NCBI GenBank assembly: GCA_009740415.1
Contig: WOYE01000009.1
Location: 992,001-1,056,000, forward strand
Reading direction: 5' to 3'
Length of the DNA: 64,000 nucleotides
Source of the DNA: Planococcaceae bacterium Storch 2/2-2
Lineage (GTDB): Bacteria; Bacillota; Bacilli; Bacillales_A; Planococcaceae
Under the pieces are notes generated by a model. It had not been told where the DNA came from. It did no database searches and was given only the letters and a program-made list of their open reading frames with translations. Of this stretch, positions 34,367 to 44,080 are shown piece after piece (position 1 is the first letter of the stretch; each line of letters opens with the position of its first letter). The position numbers and the translations under genes were made by a program.

Positions 34367-35482
34367 ATGACAGAAATGACACATCGTTCTAAAACACGTC
34401 CCGTACGCGTCGGTGACCTCGTAATCGGAGGAAGTGACGAACTTTTCATTCAAAGTATGACGACGACAAAAACGGAAGACGTCGAAGCGACCGTCGAACA
34501 AATTAAACGACTCGAAACAGCTGGTTGCCAAATCGTCCGCGTCGCTTGCCCGAACGAAGAAGCGGCTCGCTCAATCGGTGCGATCAAAGCACAAATTGAC
34601 ATTCCGCTCGTCGTCGATATCCATTTTGACTACAAATTAGCACTCATCGCAATCGAACAAGGTGCTGACAAAATTCGAATTAACCCGGGTAATATCGGAC
34701 GCCGCGAAAAAGTAGAAGCGGTCGTGAATGCAGCGAAAGAAAAAGGCATTCCGATTCGAATCGGTGTCAACGCCGGCTCACTCGAAAAGCACATTTTGAA
34801 AAAGTACGGCTACCCGACAGCAGAAGGTATGGTCGAAAGTGCGTTACACCATATTAAAATTTTGGAAGACCTCGACTTCCATGACATTATCGTTTCATTG
34901 AAAGCGTCAGACGTTCAATTAGCGGTCGATGCGTACAAACTCGCATCGAAAGCGTTCGACTACCCGCTTCACTTAGGCATTACCGAATCCGGTACGTTAT
35001 TTGCGGGTACGGTGAAATCATCAGCGGGTATTGGAACGCTCCTTTCAGCAGGTCTCGGAAATACGTTACGTATTTCTTTGTCGGCCGATCCGATCGAAGA
35101 AATTAAAGTCGCTCGTGAATTGCTAAAAGTGTTCCACTTATCATCGAACGCTGCGACACTCATCTCATGTCCGACGTGCGGACGAATTGAGATCGACCTC
35201 ATTTCGATCGCAAACGAAGTCGAAGAGTACATTTCACATATCCACGCGCCGATCAAAGTTGCCGTACTCGGTTGCGCGGTCAACGGACCGGGTGAAGCGC
35301 GCGAAGCGGATATCGGAATCGCTGGTGCACGCGGTGAAGGACTTCTCTTCATGAAAGGGGAAACCGTTCGAAAAGTACCGGAAGAAACGATGGTCGATGA
35401 ACTGAAAAAAGAAATCGACAAACTCGCTGAAGAATATTTCGAAAAGCAACGTCTTGAAAAAGAGGCCCATGCGAAACAATGA
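34367..35482 (+). CDS. ispG: 4-hydroxy-3-methylbut-2-en-1-yl diphosphate synthase
   Basis: Iron-sulfur enzyme of the MEP pathway that reduces MEcPP to HMBPP. 371 residues. N-terminal TIM-barrel marks: [49 protein letters not shown]-terminal [4Fe-4S] ligands: [11 protein letters not shown] and [10 protein letters not shown] (three cysteines), then the glutamate of the cluster in the following segment. AAGGAG lies 8 nt upstream. ATGA overlap with the following HAD gene. Together with dxs, ispH and ispA it covers both ends of the isoprenoid route. Confidence 0.96.
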   Translation: MTEMTHRSKTRPVRVGDLVIGGSDELFIQSMTTTKTEDVEATVEQIKRLETAGCQIVRVACPNEEAARSIGAIKAQIDIPLVVDIHFDYKLALIAIEQGADKIRINPGNIGRREKVEAVVNAAKEKGIPIRIGVNAGSLEKHILKKYGYPTAEGMVESALHHIKILEDLDFHDIIVSLKASDVQLAVDAYKLASKAFDYPLHLGITESGTLFAGTVKSSAGIGTLLSAGLGNTLRISLSADPIEEIKVARELLKVFHLSSNAATLISCPTCGRIEIDLISIANEVEEYISHIHAPIKVAVLGCAVNGPGEAREADIGIAGARGEGLLFMKGETVRKVPEETMVDELKKEIDKLAEEYFEKQRLEKEAHAKQ

Positions 35483-36042
35483 GGAAAATCGGCATTGATA
35501 TCGACGGAACGGTGACATGTACGCACGCCCTCACTCCGCATATTAACGAGGCGTTCAACGTCGAATTGACGACGGAAGATTTCGTCACGTACGATTTGAC
35601 GAAAGCGTTCGACGTCGATCCAGATGAATTTTCAGTGTGGTGGAAAGCGAACGAATTGCGCATTTATGAAGCATCCCCTGTTCATACGACAGCGCAATCG
35701 GTTTTACAGCGATGGAACGATCAATTCGAACTCCATTACATTTCCGCTCGTCCGGAGGCGACGTATGCGACGACGAAACGATGGTTTCAACGACACGACA
35801 TCCCGTTCGATGCGATTCATTTAATCGGTAGCCATTACAAAGTGAACGAAGCGAAACGGCTAGACGTCGACTTGTTTTTGGAAGATAAATACGACAATGC
35901 GATCGATTTGAACGAAACACTCGGCATTCCTGTTCTTTTATTCGATGCTCCATGGAATCGTAAACCGTTACCTAAAGGAGTCACTCGCGTCTACAATTGG
36001 AATGAAGCGAACGAATGGATCCGAACGAAACGATTACAATAA
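35479..36042 (+). CDS. yqfW: HAD-superfamily nucleotidase-like protein YqfW
   Basis: 187-residue cytosolic HAD phosphatase of the NT5C/YqfW group. Motif [14 protein letters not shown] gives the two catalytic aspartates, motif II is ISARPE, the Lys region is [15 protein letters not shown] and motif III is [12 protein letters not shown]. The substrate is probably a nucleotide or sugar phosphate by family, not shown here. The ATG overlaps the ispG stop (ATGA), so the two are co-translated. A terminator follows at 36054. Confidence 0.88.
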   Translation: MRKIGIDIDGTVTCTHALTPHINEAFNVELTTEDFVTYDLTKAFDVDPDEFSVWWKANELRIYEASPVHTTAQSVLQRWNDQFELHYISARPEATYATTKRWFQRHDIPFDAIHLIGSHYKVNEAKRLDVDLFLEDKYDNAIDLNETLGIPVLLFDAPWNRKPLPKGVTRVYNWNEANEWIRTKRLQ

Positions 36043-36053
36043 AGGAAACATGT

Positions 36054-36090
36054 GAGAAAGCTCCCATAAAATGGTGAGCTTTCTTTTATT
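36054..36090 (+). terminator. Intrinsic terminator after yqfW
   Basis: GAGAAAGCTC (36054-36063) pairs with the GAGCTTTCT arm at 36076-36084 with an imperfect inner part, followed by a T-rich tract. It lies 11 nt after the stop. The remaining 240 bp before the next gene are AT-rich and hold nothing that I can identify. Confidence 0.7.
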
Positions 36091-36333
36091 TTAAAAAGAA
36101 GATGATTCGAACGAGCCATATGATCCCAAGGCAATTTTTAGAGTCTTCTTCTCTTTTTCATTTGACTTATACATTACTTTCGACTTATTATGAAGTTAAC
36201 GTATGAAACATACCGTGCTGTTTATCTTCATTCCATCCGTTGTTCTTGTTTTAACGAATAAGAGGGCAATCGTCGACGAACAATTGCCGTCATTCATAAA
36301 ATCATTACCGTAAATGAAAAGGAGGCGATGTTC

Positions 36334-36597
36334 ATGATTCAAAAAAGCGATATGCAACAATTAGAGACGAAATTACAAAATGCTCTCGATCCGACGAAAG
36401 AACCTGTCTTTTTGTTCGATGATCATTTTTACCGCATTCATTCGATCAAAGATCATCACCACGTCGTTTATTTAATCGAAACCGATCGGTCCGGTAACAT
36501 TTTAGTGACCGACGGGCAAAACAACATCCGTCACGAGTCGTTGGAAGCGTTTCAACGAGTAGCCCGCGTCGTCTCGTTTCATGCGATTCCATCGTAA
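36334..36597 (+). CDS. Small cytosolic protein of unknown function
   Basis: 87 residues, not recognised. It starts MIQKSDMQQLETKLQNALDP, has alternating strand-like segments (VFLFDDHFYRIHSIKD, HHVVYLIETDRSGNILVTDG) and ends with a helix (SLEAFQRVARVVSFH). No membrane segment or metal motif. ATG 36334 has GGAGG 8 nt upstream; an ATG 6 nt earlier is too close to that site. It stands alone between yqfW and the convergent zur, sharing the terminator region. A good ribosome binding site and the codon pattern support it as real. Confidence 0.6.
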   Translation: MIQKSDMQQLETKLQNALDPTKEPVFLFDDHFYRIHSIKDHHHVVYLIETDRSGNILVTDGQNNIRHESLEAFQRVARVVSFHAIPS

Positions 36598-36656
36598 GCT
36601 GCTCTGCACGAAACGCATCAACGATACGTCGTTCGATTGGAACGATGATAAAAGAT

Positions 36657-36698
36657 ACAAAAAGGTGCCCGACTCGCCCAAGCGAATCGAACACCTTT
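36657..36698 (-). terminator. Intrinsic terminator after zur
   Basis: 14-nt arms 36664-36677 and 36682-36695 pair fully only in the minus-strand RNA (three G-U wobbles), around a 4-nt loop, then five U. It lies 4 nt after the zur stop. Confidence 0.88.
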
Positions 36699-36701
36699 TT
36701 C

Positions 36702-37118
36702 TTATGCGGTTAAACAGTCTGGACACTTGCCATACACTTCAAATTTATGCCCTTCGATCGAATGATCGGGCAAATCGAGCGAGATGAGGTCGAGCGGGCA
36801 ATGCGGAATCGTTTCCGTCTTTCCGCAAATGCGACAAATGAAATGATGGTGATGCGCTGATGCATCGCACTGCATCCGAAAATGTCGTTCCCCTTCTAAC
36901 TCTGTCTCTTCTAAAATCGACAACTCAACGAACGTTGCTAAATTACGATAAATCGTATCGTAACTAATGCCTGGGTGATCCGCTGCGAGAACGTCTCGAA
37001 TTTCTAACGCGGTCATGTATCGATCATGTGCCGCGACGTATTCTAAAATACGCTCTCGATGTTTCGTCCGTTTGAAACCTTCCTCTTTCAAAATGTTCCA
37101 CGCTTCACGAATGTCCAT
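36702..37118 (-). CDS. zur: Zinc uptake regulator Zur (Fur family)
   Basis: Zinc-sensing transcriptional repressor. 138 residues. Winged helix DNA-binding domain (about residues 1-80, TKHRERILEYVAAHDRYMTALEIRDVL, ISYDTIYRNLATFVELSIL), then a metal and dimer domain with HHHHFICRICGKTE and HKFEVYGKCPDC, giving the four structural cysteines and the histidine cluster of the sensing site. GGGGGAG lies 6 nt upstream of ATG 37118. Last gene of znuC-znuB-zur; its start overlaps znuB by 14 nt. The linked uptake genes and an operator before znuC make Zur, rather than Fur or PerR, the firm choice. Confidence 0.93.
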   Translation of the reverse strand: MDIREAWNILKEEGFKRTKHRERILEYVAAHDRYMTALEIRDVLAADHPGISYDTIYRNLATFVELSILEETELEGERHFRMQCDASAHHHHFICRICGKTETIPHCPLDLISLDLPDHSIEGHKFEVYGKCPDCLTA

Positions 37119-37974
37119 ACGTTGCTCCCCCTTTCGTCCGGCGGTACGCCTGAATCTTCTTCCATCCTAACACGATTAGTAAAATAATGATCGAACAGAC
37201 GACGATCGTTCCACCTGGCGCGATATCTAAATTAAACGCCGTAACGAGTCCGACGACAACTGCAATTTCACCGAAGACGATCGATAAAACGAGTGCGCCT
37301 TTGAAACTTTTAGCGAGTTGGATCGCAGCAGCGACAGGAATCGTCATGAGTGAAGAAACGAGTAAAATACCGACGATTCGCATCGAAGCACCGATGACGA
37401 GCGCTGTAACGACCATGAACAGTGGCTGGATCCACTTTCCACTCACACCTGCCGCTTCCGAATATTCTTTATCGAACGACAACGTAAACATCTCTTTATA
37501 AAATAGAGCAACGAATGTGACAACGATGACGGTAATCCCGACGACGACCCATAAATCTTGCCGCCCGACCGCTGAAACCGAACCGAACAAATACCCGACG
37601 AGATCGGTACTAAATCCTTTCGCAAGCGAAATGAAAATCGCCCCGAACCCGATACCCGCCGACAAAATGATCGGGATCGCGAGCTCTTCGAAATCTTTGT
37701 ACGTTTTACGCAAACGTTCGATCAAGAGCGAGCCACCGACCGCTGAACCGATTCCGAGATAGACGGGATTGAGCGTCGCAAATAGAGCGACTTGTTGGCT
37801 CAAATATAAACTTCCTGCAATCCCAGCGAGCGCGACGTGACTTAACGCATCTGCGATGAGAGCGAGTCTTCTCACGACGATGAATAAGCCGAGCAGCGGG
37901 GCGATCAAACCGACGAGCAATCCAGAATAGACCGCATTGCGTAAAAACTCAAATTGTAAAAAAGCTTCGATCAC
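37105..37974 (-). CDS. znuB: Zinc ABC transporter permease
   Basis: Membrane permease of an ABC-3 family metal importer (ZurM in Bacillus). 289 residues with about eight hydrophobic segments. Marks: AVYSGLLVGLIAPLLGLFIVVRRLALIADALSHV-type start, GKWIQPLFMVVTALVIG, and RIVGILLVSSLMTIPVAAAIQLA, the conserved region that contacts the ATPase. GTG start at 37974, in a GTGA overlap with znuC; GGAGG lies 9 nt upstream. No substrate-binding protein (znuA) is in the neighbourhood, so it must be encoded elsewhere. Confidence 0.93.
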   Translation of the reverse strand: MIEAFLQFEFLRNAVYSGLLVGLIAPLLGLFIVVRRLALIADALSHVALAGIAGSLYLSQQVALFATLNPVYLGIGSAVGGSLLIERLRKTYKDFEELAIPIILSAGIGFGAIFISLAKGFSTDLVGYLFGSVSAVGRQDLWVVVGITVIVVTFVALFYKEMFTLSFDKEYSEAAGVSGKWIQPLFMVVTALVIGASMRIVGILLVSSLMTIPVAAAIQLAKSFKGALVLSIVFGEIAVVVGLVTAFNLDIAPGGTIVVCSIIILLIVLGWKKIQAYRRTKGGATYGHS

Positions 37975-38735
37975 GACGACTCACCTCCGTGTAAACGACG
38001 AACCGGATGACCGTACCATTTGGCGACATCGTCGTCACCCATTTGTTCGTAATCCGACTGGACGCCGTGGAAATGCATCGTCCGATTGAGACAAGCGACG
38101 TGTGTCGCTAAATTCGTCACGAGATCAATTTCATGCGTGACGAGTACGATCGCGATGCCATAATCTTCATTTAAATGTTGTAAAATCGAATAAAATTGGC
38201 GTACGTTTTGCTCGTCAATGCCGACGGTCGGCTCATCCATAATGAGCAATTCAGGCTCTCCGATGAGCGCGCGAGCGATGAACACGCGTTGTTGCTGACC
38301 GCCGGACAGTTGTCCGATCGATTCGTGAGCAAACTCCGACATACGGACCGTCTCCAATGCGTCGAGCGCTTTTTTCTCATCCGCCTTAGTGAATGAGCGA
38401 AACAGCCCTTTTTTACGCGTCAACCCGCTTTTTACGACTTCGAGCACAGTTGCTGGAAAGCCGGAGTTGAACGAGTTCGATTTTTGTGACACGTACCCGA
38501 TTTTTTCGCGTTGTCGAAACGTCTTCACCGGTTCCCCGAACAACCGAATGTCTCCTTGTTGAGGAGGAAGTAAGCCGAGAATGAGCTTCAACAACGTCGA
38601 TTTTCCCGAGCCGTTCGGACCGATCAACGCCCAAAACTCTCCTGCACGTACTTGTAATGAAATATGTTCTAACACGACGCGGTTTTCGTACCGAAAACTG
38701 ACGTCGCGAATGTCGATCAATGGTAACTCTTCCAT
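37971..38735 (-). CDS. znuC: Zinc ABC transporter ATP-binding protein
   Basis: ATPase that energises zinc import through ZnuB. 254 residues. Walker A IGPNGSGKSTLLKLIL (about residues 39-54), Q-loop GYVSQKSNSFNSGFP, signature LSGGQQQRVFIARAL, Walker B ELLIMDEPTVGID and switch His in VLVTHEIDLV. I place the start at 38735, with AAAGGA 7-8 nt upstream, and not at the ATG two codons earlier, which touches that site. First gene of the znuC-znuB-zur operon, behind a good promoter that overlaps a Zur box. Confidence 0.94.
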   Translation of the reverse strand: MEELPLIDIRDVSFRYENRVVLEHISLQVRAGEFWALIGPNGSGKSTLLKLILGLLPPQQGDIRLFGEPVKTFRQREKIGYVSQKSNSFNSGFPATVLEVVKSGLTRKKGLFRSFTKADEKKALDALETVRMSEFAHESIGQLSGGQQQRVFIARALIGEPELLIMDEPTVGIDEQNVRQFYSILQHLNEDYGIAIVLVTHEIDLVTNLATHVACLNRTMHFHGVQSDYEQMGDDDVAKWYGHPVRRLHGGESS

Positions 38736-38751
38736 GTTCATTTCCTTTCAC

Positions 38752-38772
38752 AAATCGAAATCATTACGATTC
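38752..38772 (-). promoter_or_regulatory. Zur operator
   Basis: A 21-bp element with dyad symmetry matches 18 of the 20 defined positions of the Bacillus Zur consensus (AAATCGTAAT-N-ATTACGATTT). It lies just downstream of the -10 of the znuC promoter, covering the start of transcription, so Zur-Zn binding would block the promoter. Confidence 0.9.
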
Positions 38773-38781
38773 ACACCGTGT

Positions 38782-38810
38782 ATTATAACGGAACTTCTCT
38801 TTCTTGACAA
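38782..38810 (-). promoter_or_regulatory. Sigma-A promoter of znuC-znuB-zur
   Basis: Minus strand: TTGTCA (38805-38810), 17-nt spacer, perfect TATAAT (38782-38787). The Zur operator begins 9 nt after the -10. Confidence 0.88.
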
Positions 38811-38824
38811 CTGGAATGAAACGA

Positions 38825-38860
38825 ACAAAATGCTTTCCTCTTTGTACAGAGGAAAGCATT
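38825..38860 (-). terminator. Probable terminator after nfo
   Basis: Perfect 12-nt arms (38829-38840 and 38849-38860) with an 8-nt loop; the following U-tract is short (UUUUGUU). It lies 3 nt after the nfo stop and just upstream of the znuC promoter. Confidence 0.75.
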
Positions 38861-38863
38861 CAA

Positions 38864-39760
38864 TTATGAACGCAATGCGTCGATTCGTTCCGGTTCGAAC
38901 GCACGGCGCGTCAACATATCGATTTCAACCGCATACGGCGCTTTTCGGTTCTTTTTATCTTCACCGACGTATGGCGTTTCTAAAATTTTCGGAATCGTTT
39001 CAAATTCTTTCAAATGGACGATTTCTGCAAGCGGCTCGAATCCGATATGACCGAATCCGATATTTTCGTGACGGTCTTTTCCGGCACCGCGCTCGTTTTT
39101 ACTGTCGTTAATGTGAAGTACTTGAATGCGCTCGAGTCCGACCGTTTTATCGAACTCCGTTAATACGCCGTCCAAATCGCCGACGATGTCGTATCCAGCA
39201 TCGTGAATGTGACACGTATCGAGCGTCACCGTGAGACGTTCGTTGTTCGTTACGCCGTCGATAATACGAGCGATTTCATCGAAACTTCGACCGATTTCCG
39301 TCCCTTTCCCTGCCATCGTTTCAAGCGCAATTTGAACGTCGTAGTCGTCTGCAAGCACTTCATTCAATCCTTCAATGATCCGCTTGATTCCTACGTCCGC
39401 GCCCGCTCCGACGTGCGCACCTGGGTGTAAGACGATTTGCTTCGCCCCGATTGCTGCGGTCCGTTCAATTTCACTCATTAAAAAGTCAACGCCGAGTCGA
39501 AACGTCGCTGGCTTCGTCGTATTCGCAATGTTAATGATGTACGGCGCGTGTACGACGATGTTCGACAAATCGTTCGCTTTCATATGTTCTAAACCGGCTT
39601 CGATGTTCAATTCTTCGATCGGTTTACGGCGTGTATTTTGTGGCGCACCTGTATAAATCATAAACGTTTTTGAGCCATAACTTGCTGCTTCTTCACTCGA
39701 GCCGAGGAGCATTTTTTTCCCGCTCATCGACACGTGAGAGCCGAGTAATAAATGTGTCAT
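38864..39760 (-). CDS. nfo: Endonuclease IV (AP endonuclease)
   Basis: Zinc-dependent endonuclease that cuts 5' of abasic sites in base excision repair. 298 residues, TIM barrel. Metal-binding residues lie in [80 protein letters not shown] and ILETPYV. The start overlaps the cshB stop (ATGA) and has no strong ribosome binding site, so it depends on coupling with cshB. The nfo-cshB pair matches Bacillus yqfS-yqfR. Confidence 0.95.
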   Translation of the reverse strand: MTHLLLGSHVSMSGKKMLLGSSEEAASYGSKTFMIYTGAPQNTRRKPIEELNIEAGLEHMKANDLSNIVVHAPYIINIANTTKPATFRLGVDFLMSEIERTAAIGAKQIVLHPGAHVGAGADVGIKRIIEGLNEVLADDYDVQIALETMAGKGTEIGRSFDEIARIIDGVTNNERLTVTLDTCHIHDAGYDIVGDLDGVLTEFDKTVGLERIQVLHINDSKNERGAGKDRHENIGFGHIGFEPLAEIVHLKEFETIPKILETPYVGEDKKNRKAPYAVEIDMLTRRAFEPERIDALRS

Positions 39761-41052
39761 CGTTTTCTATTTTTCTTCCTTTCATTTCGTTTGAAACGTT
39801 CCATATCACGTTTCATTTTTTGTTTGTACCCTGGTTTCACTTTTTTCGGTTTACGAACAGCAGCGCGTGCACGTCGATCGAGATCAGACGTTTTCGCACG
39901 GCGGTTTTTACGCGCTTGACGTGGTTTCAACTCGATCCATTCGCCCCGGCGTACGTCTTCGTGATGAAGCGGTAATTTGAGCGCTTCGACCGATTGAATC
40001 AACTCTTCTTCTTCTGGGTCGTACAATGTGATCGCATGACCTTGCAAGCCCGCGCGAGCGGTACGTCCGACGCGGTGTACGAAAAACTCGATATTTTCTG
40101 GAATTTCGTAGTTGATGACGTGACTTACCCCTGGAATGTCAATTCCTCGTGCTGCGAGATCGGTTGCGACGATGTAATGGTAACGGAGATCACGAATTTG
40201 TTTCATCATCCGCTTCCGTTCACGCGGTGACAATGAACCGTGAATTCGGCCGACGTCGATTCCGTCTTTTTGAAGGGCATCGGCTACTTCATCTGCTTTT
40301 TCACGCGTATTTGTGAAAATGATCGCCAAGTACGGGTTGATCGCTTCCATGACGTCTTTCAACTTGTCGTACTTTTTCGCACTTCGTACGGGAACGAGCG
40401 AATAGTGCATCCCTTCGACGAGCGATTGCTCGCGTCCGATTTGGACATGTTTCGGGTCTTGCATATACTTCGTTAAAAATGGCTTTAACTTTTCTGGAAT
40501 CGTCGCTGAGAACACGTACATTTCTAACTCATTCGACATCCGTGAAGCGACTTGGTCGATCGCTTCGATGAAGCCCATATCGAACGATAAGTCCGCTTCG
40601 TCGATGACGAGAATGTTCGCTTTGAACACCGATACCGCACCGTCCATCACCATGTCTCGAATACGACCAGGTGTGCCGACGATAATGCGAGGAGCCGTTT
40701 TCAAACGATCCGCCATCCGCACTTTATCCGTTCCTCCGATCAATGCTGCCGTTCGAATGTCCGTTCCTTCTGTTAATTCGTTCAATGCCGTATATAACTG
40801 ATCCGCTAGTTCACGCGTCGGTGCTGCAATGACTGCTTGTGGGTAGTCTTTTTCCACGTCGACTCGTTCAACGATCGGAATTAAAAAGCTATGTGATTTC
40901 CCCGTTCCTGTATGCGCTTGACCGATCGCACTTTTTCCTGAAAGCATAATCGGAATCATCGCTTGTTGAATCGCTGTAGGTTTCGTAAAACCGATCCGTT
41001 GAATCGCCTCTTGTAAAAATGGTTGCAGTGGAAATTGTAAAAATTGTGACAT
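39757..41052 (-). CDS. cshB: DEAD-box RNA helicase CshB
   Basis: ATP-dependent RNA helicase linked in Bacillus to cold adaptation and ribosome or mRNA remodelling. 431 residues. Q motif ([13 protein letters not shown]), Walker A AHTGTGKS, motif Ib TPGR, DEAD in [16 protein letters not shown] in FSATIPEKL, and domain 2 with [40 protein letters not shown] and [10 protein letters not shown]. The C-terminal 60 residues are very basic (Lys/Arg-rich), likely for RNA binding. GGAGGG lies 6 nt upstream of ATG 41052. Confidence 0.94.
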   Translation of the reverse strand: MSQFLQFPLQPFLQEAIQRIGFTKPTAIQQAMIPIMLSGKSAIGQAHTGTGKSHSFLIPIVERVDVEKDYPQAVIAAPTRELADQLYTALNELTEGTDIRTAALIGGTDKVRMADRLKTAPRIIVGTPGRIRDMVMDGAVSVFKANILVIDEADLSFDMGFIEAIDQVASRMSNELEMYVFSATIPEKLKPFLTKYMQDPKHVQIGREQSLVEGMHYSLVPVRSAKKYDKLKDVMEAINPYLAIIFTNTREKADEVADALQKDGIDVGRIHGSLSPRERKRMMKQIRDLRYHYIVATDLAARGIDIPGVSHVINYEIPENIEFFVHRVGRTARAGLQGHAITLYDPEEEELIQSVEALKLPLHHEDVRRGEWIELKPRQARKNRRAKTSDLDRRARAAVRKPKKVKPGYKQKMKRDMERFKRNERKKNRKR

Positions 41053-41177
41053 CGTAACCCTCCTTTAAAATTGAGTCTCCCTTACGGAGCTCTCCCGTTA
41101 TCCGCTCATTTGCGAAGAACCATACTCTATTGTATCACGTTTCGACTCGTGAAATATACCGCAAACGTTCGACATTT

Positions 41178-41206
41178 TTGAACGCGCTCTCTTTCTCCGC
41201 TATAAT
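41178..41206 (+). promoter_or_regulatory. Sigma-A promoter of ispH
   Basis: TTGAAC (41178-41183), 17-nt spacer, perfect TATAAT (41201-41206), 35 nt before the ispH start. Confidence 0.85.
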
Positions 41207-41240
41207 GGTATGAGATTGTCCATTAAAAGGAGTGACTGTA

Positions 41241-42215
41241 TTGAAAGTTCTTAAAATTTCACCAAGAGGTTACTGTTACGGCGTCGTCGATGCGATGGTC
41301 ATCGCACGAAATGCCGCATTAGATAAAACGTTGCCACGTCCCATTTACATTTTAGGGATGATCGTTCATAACAAACACGTCACGGACGCGTTTGAAGAAG
41401 ATGGCATCATTACGCTCGACGGAAAAGACCGCGAGGACATTTTAAGTAAAGTCGATCACGGAACGGTCATTTTCACCGCCCACGGCGTTTCACCGAAAAT
41501 TCGTGAGCTCGCTCGTCAAAAAGGGCTCGTCTCGATCGATGCGACGTGTCCCGACGTGACGAGTACACACGACTTAATCGCCGAGAAAACAGCGGATGGT
41601 TATGAGATCATTTACATCGGCAAAAAACATCACCCCGAGCCGGAAGGAGCGATCGGTGTCGCACCGGATAAAGTTCATTTGATCGAGACGCTCGCAGACG
41701 TCGAGTCGCTCACTGTCCAAAATGACAAATTGCTCGTGACGAACCAGACGACGATGAGTCAATGGGACGTCGCGGACATTATGGAAGCGCTCGAGAAAAA
41801 ATATCCACACATTGAAAAACATGAAGAAATTTGCCTCGCGACGCAAGTTCGTCAAGAAGCGGTCGCCGAACAAGCAGGAGAAGCGGACCTTCTCATCGTC
41901 GTCGGCGATCCGAAAAGCAACAACTCGAACCGGTTAACTCAAGTGTCGGTCGAAGTCGCTGGCACACCGTCTTATCGCGTCTCAGACGTGTCTGAAATCG
42001 ACCCACAATGGTTGAAAGACGTAAAGACTGTTGCTGTGACAGCTGGTGCGTCGACACCGACGTTGATCGTGCGCGAAGTGATTAAATATTTAGAAGCGTT
42101 CGATCCAGAAGACCCCTCTACACACGAACCGGTCCGTTCGTTCAAACTCGATCGTATTTTACCGAAAGTGAAAAACCCGAAACCGGTCGAACGAATCGAA
42201 CCGTACGACGTCTAA
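41241..42215 (+). CDS. ispH: 4-hydroxy-3-methylbut-2-enyl diphosphate reductase
   Basis: Last MEP pathway enzyme: reduces HMBPP to IPP and DMAPP with a [4Fe-4S] cluster. 324 residues. The three cluster cysteines are in [31 protein letters not shown] and [14 protein letters not shown]; substrate residues in [34 protein letters not shown] and [11 protein letters not shown] take the TTG start at 41241 because AAAGGAG lies 8 nt upstream; the in-frame GTG at 41232 overlaps that site, and family members begin at KVxKISPRG. It has its own promoter and a shared bidirectional terminator. Confidence 0.95.
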   Translation: MKVLKISPRGYCYGVVDAMVIARNAALDKTLPRPIYILGMIVHNKHVTDAFEEDGIITLDGKDREDILSKVDHGTVIFTAHGVSPKIRELARQKGLVSIDATCPDVTSTHDLIAEKTADGYEIIYIGKKHHPEPEGAIGVAPDKVHLIETLADVESLTVQNDKLLVTNQTTMSQWDVADIMEALEKKYPHIEKHEEICLATQVRQEAVAEQAGEADLLIVVGDPKSNNSNRLTQVSVEVAGTPSYRVSDVSEIDPQWLKDVKTVAVTAGASTPTLIVREVIKYLEAFDPEDPSTHEPVRSFKLDRILPKVKNPKPVERIEPYDV

Positions 42216-42223
42216 CTCGATAC

Positions 42224-42262
42224 AAAAAACATCCTGTCGACCACTCGACAGGATGTTTTCAT
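42224..42262. terminator. Bidirectional terminator between ispH and yqfO
   Basis: Perfect 15-nt arms (42226-42240 and 42245-42259, core CATCCTGTCGA) with a 4-nt loop, A-run on the left and T-run on the right. It serves convergent ispH and yqfO; the right flank touches the yqfO stop. Confidence 0.93.
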
Positions 42263-42263
42263 T

Positions 42264-43382
42264 TTAAATGAACGTGAACGTTTCCGTATGCGTCGTCGAT
42301 TCGAGAAATGTGACGTCATACCCGTTCGTACGCGCATCTTCATTCATTCGAGCCGCTACGCCTTCAATCATTACTTTTTCCGCATGGTGACCCGGGTCGA
42401 CGACCGCGAGCCCCATCGCCTCGCACGCTTGTGCCGTATGGAAATCCATATCGCCTGTTACGTAAACGTCCGCACCTGCTCGTTTCGCTGCGTGGACGTA
42501 TTTCGATCCGGAGCCACCGAGAACGGCCACTCGTTGAACGACCTCTTCTGGCGACCCGACGATACGAACGGCTGGAACGTCGAGCTGTTCTTTCGTACGT
42601 TGTGCAAATTGACGCAACGTCATCGGTTCTTCCAGTCGACCGATCCGTCCAAGACCTTGTTCGTCCGTCTGTTGATCTAACAAAATGACGTCAAACGCAG
42701 GTTCTTCGTACGGATGGGCACGCAACAATGCTTTTAACACACGCGCTTTTTTCAGCTCTGGAACGAGTACTTCGATCCGTACTTCTTCCACCGCTTCGGG
42801 CGTCCCGCGCGATCCGATATGTGGATTCGCTTCTTCTGTCGGTGTAAACCGTCCGGTACCTGTCATTTCATAACTGCACGCTTCGTACGCGCCGATCGTT
42901 CCTGCACCGGCTTTGGCGAGCGCTTCTCGTACCGTCTCGGCCGCTTCGACTGGCGCAAAAACGACGAGTTTGTACAACGCTTCGCCGTAAGACGACTGCA
43001 ACGGCTTTCGATCGACGAGTTGTAAACGATCCGCTAATAAATCGTTGACGCCACCCGGTGCGACGTCTAAATTCGTATGTGCTGCATATACCGAAATGCG
43101 ATGTTCGATGCACTTTGCAATGATGCGTCCTTCCGGTGTGTCCGTCCAAATGCGTTTCAACGGTCGGAAAAAGAGCGGATGATGGGCGATGATCAACTGA
43201 GCCCCTCGTTCAATCGCTTCATCGACGACTCGTTCGTCGACATCTAACGAGACGAGCACGCGATCGACCGGTCGTCCGAGTTCGCCGATATGAAGACCGA
43301 CGGGATCCCAATCTTCGGCATACCGTTTCGGTGCCCACGCTTCAAATTGTTCAATCACTTCATGACCATTCACTCGTTTCAT
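42264..43382 (-). CDS. yqfO: Nif3-like dinuclear metal protein YqfO
   Basis: DUF34/NIF3-family protein with a dinuclear metal site and, in Bacillus members, a central inserted CutA-like domain. 372 residues. N-terminal metal motif IIAHHPLFFRPLKRI, then AAHTNLDVAPGGVND, insert from about residues 125-230 (YKLVVFAPVEAAETV, AHPYEEPAFDVI), and C-terminal DPGHHAEKVMIEGVA. The biological role is debated (metabolite repair or GTP cyclohydrolase I-like); I do not choose. Start ATG 43382 overlaps the trmK stop (ATGA), the conserved trmK-yqfO pair. Confidence 0.93.
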   Translation of the reverse strand: MKRVNGHEVIEQFEAWAPKRYAEDWDPVGLHIGELGRPVDRVLVSLDVDERVVDEAIERGAQLIIAHHPLFFRPLKRIWTDTPEGRIIAKCIEHRISVYAAHTNLDVAPGGVNDLLADRLQLVDRKPLQSSYGEALYKLVVFAPVEAAETVREALAKAGAGTIGAYEACSYEMTGTGRFTPTEEANPHIGSRGTPEAVEEVRIEVLVPELKKARVLKALLRAHPYEEPAFDVILLDQQTDEQGLGRIGRLEEPMTLRQFAQRTKEQLDVPAVRIVGSPEEVVQRVAVLGGSGSKYVHAAKRAGADVYVTGDMDFHTAQACEAMGLAVVDPGHHAEKVMIEGVAARMNEDARTNGYDVTFLESTTHTETFTFI

Positions 43383-44080
43383 ATTCGTACCACCCTTTCG
43401 ATTCGTTCGATTTGCGACGTGACATTTCGTCGCTTCTCTTCAATCGTAGTGGAAGGCTGCGCACGTTTCAACGATTCGAGCACACGTCGTAAGCTAACGT
43501 GTTCCTCACGCCACTTTTCAACGAAAGCGGGTGCTCGTTCAACCCGTAAAAAAGGACCGAATACGAGATCTTCTTCGTCGTACGATGCTTCCCCACGCTC
43601 TAAAACGAGCACTTCGTAAATTTTTCCGTCTTCTTTGACGATCGATTCATCGACGAGCGTCCATCCGTTCGCGACAGCCCATCGGCGCACCGCTTCGGCG
43701 TGAATGTTCGGTTGGGCGATGATCCGTTCGACCGTGCCGAGTCGCCCGTTTCCTTCTTCTAAAATCGAAGCGATGAGCGGACCGCCCATTCCACAAATCG
43801 TCACTGCCGTCACGCCGTCGTTTTCGTCAATCGCGAATAGACCACTCGCTAAACGAACGGTAATGTGATCGGCCCATCCTTCTTTTTTCACATTGCGACA
43901 AGCTGATTCGTACGGTCCTTTCACGACTTCGCCTGCTACAGCGTGCGTCACTTGGCCACGCTCACATAAAGCAATCGGTAAATACGCATGATCGCTTCCA
44001 ATATCCGCGACGACAGCACCGTGCGGAACGAAAGAAGCGACTTCTTGCAATCGTTTTGATAATTCGATGACACTCACTCC
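43379..44080 (-). CDS. trmK: tRNA (adenine-N1)-methyltransferase TrmK
   Basis: SAM-dependent methyltransferase that makes m1A22 in tRNA. About 233 residues. N-terminal LSKRLQEVASFVPHGAVVADIGSDHAYLPIAL holds the SAM-binding GSDHAYLP motif; then VRLASGL, TICGMGGPLIASIL, IAQPNIHAEAVRRW (the catalytic NxxPN-type region in this family is P-N) and IYEVLVLERGE; the C-terminal part is a coiled coil. The start is uncertain: GTG at 44080 aligns with the family N-terminus but its spacing from GAGGA is short; a GTG at 44122 is the longer option. Coupled to yqfO by ATGA. Confidence 0.88.
   Translation of the reverse strand, partial: GVSVIELSKRLQEVASFVPHGAVVADIGSDHAYLPIALCERGQVTHAVAGEVVKGPYESACRNVKKEGWADHITVRLASGLFAIDENDGVTAVTICGMGGPLIASILEEGNGRLGTVERIIAQPNIHAEAVRRWAVANGWTLVDESIVKEDGKIYEVLVLERGEASYDEEDLVFGPFLRVERAPAFVEKWREEHVSLRRVLESLKRAQPSTTIEEKRRNVTSQIERIERVVRI

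Noticed and set aside
34969-35541. Minus-strand frame of 190 codons over ispG and yqfW
   Set aside because: Ser-rich shadow of ispG, with no ribosome binding site and no recognisable domain.
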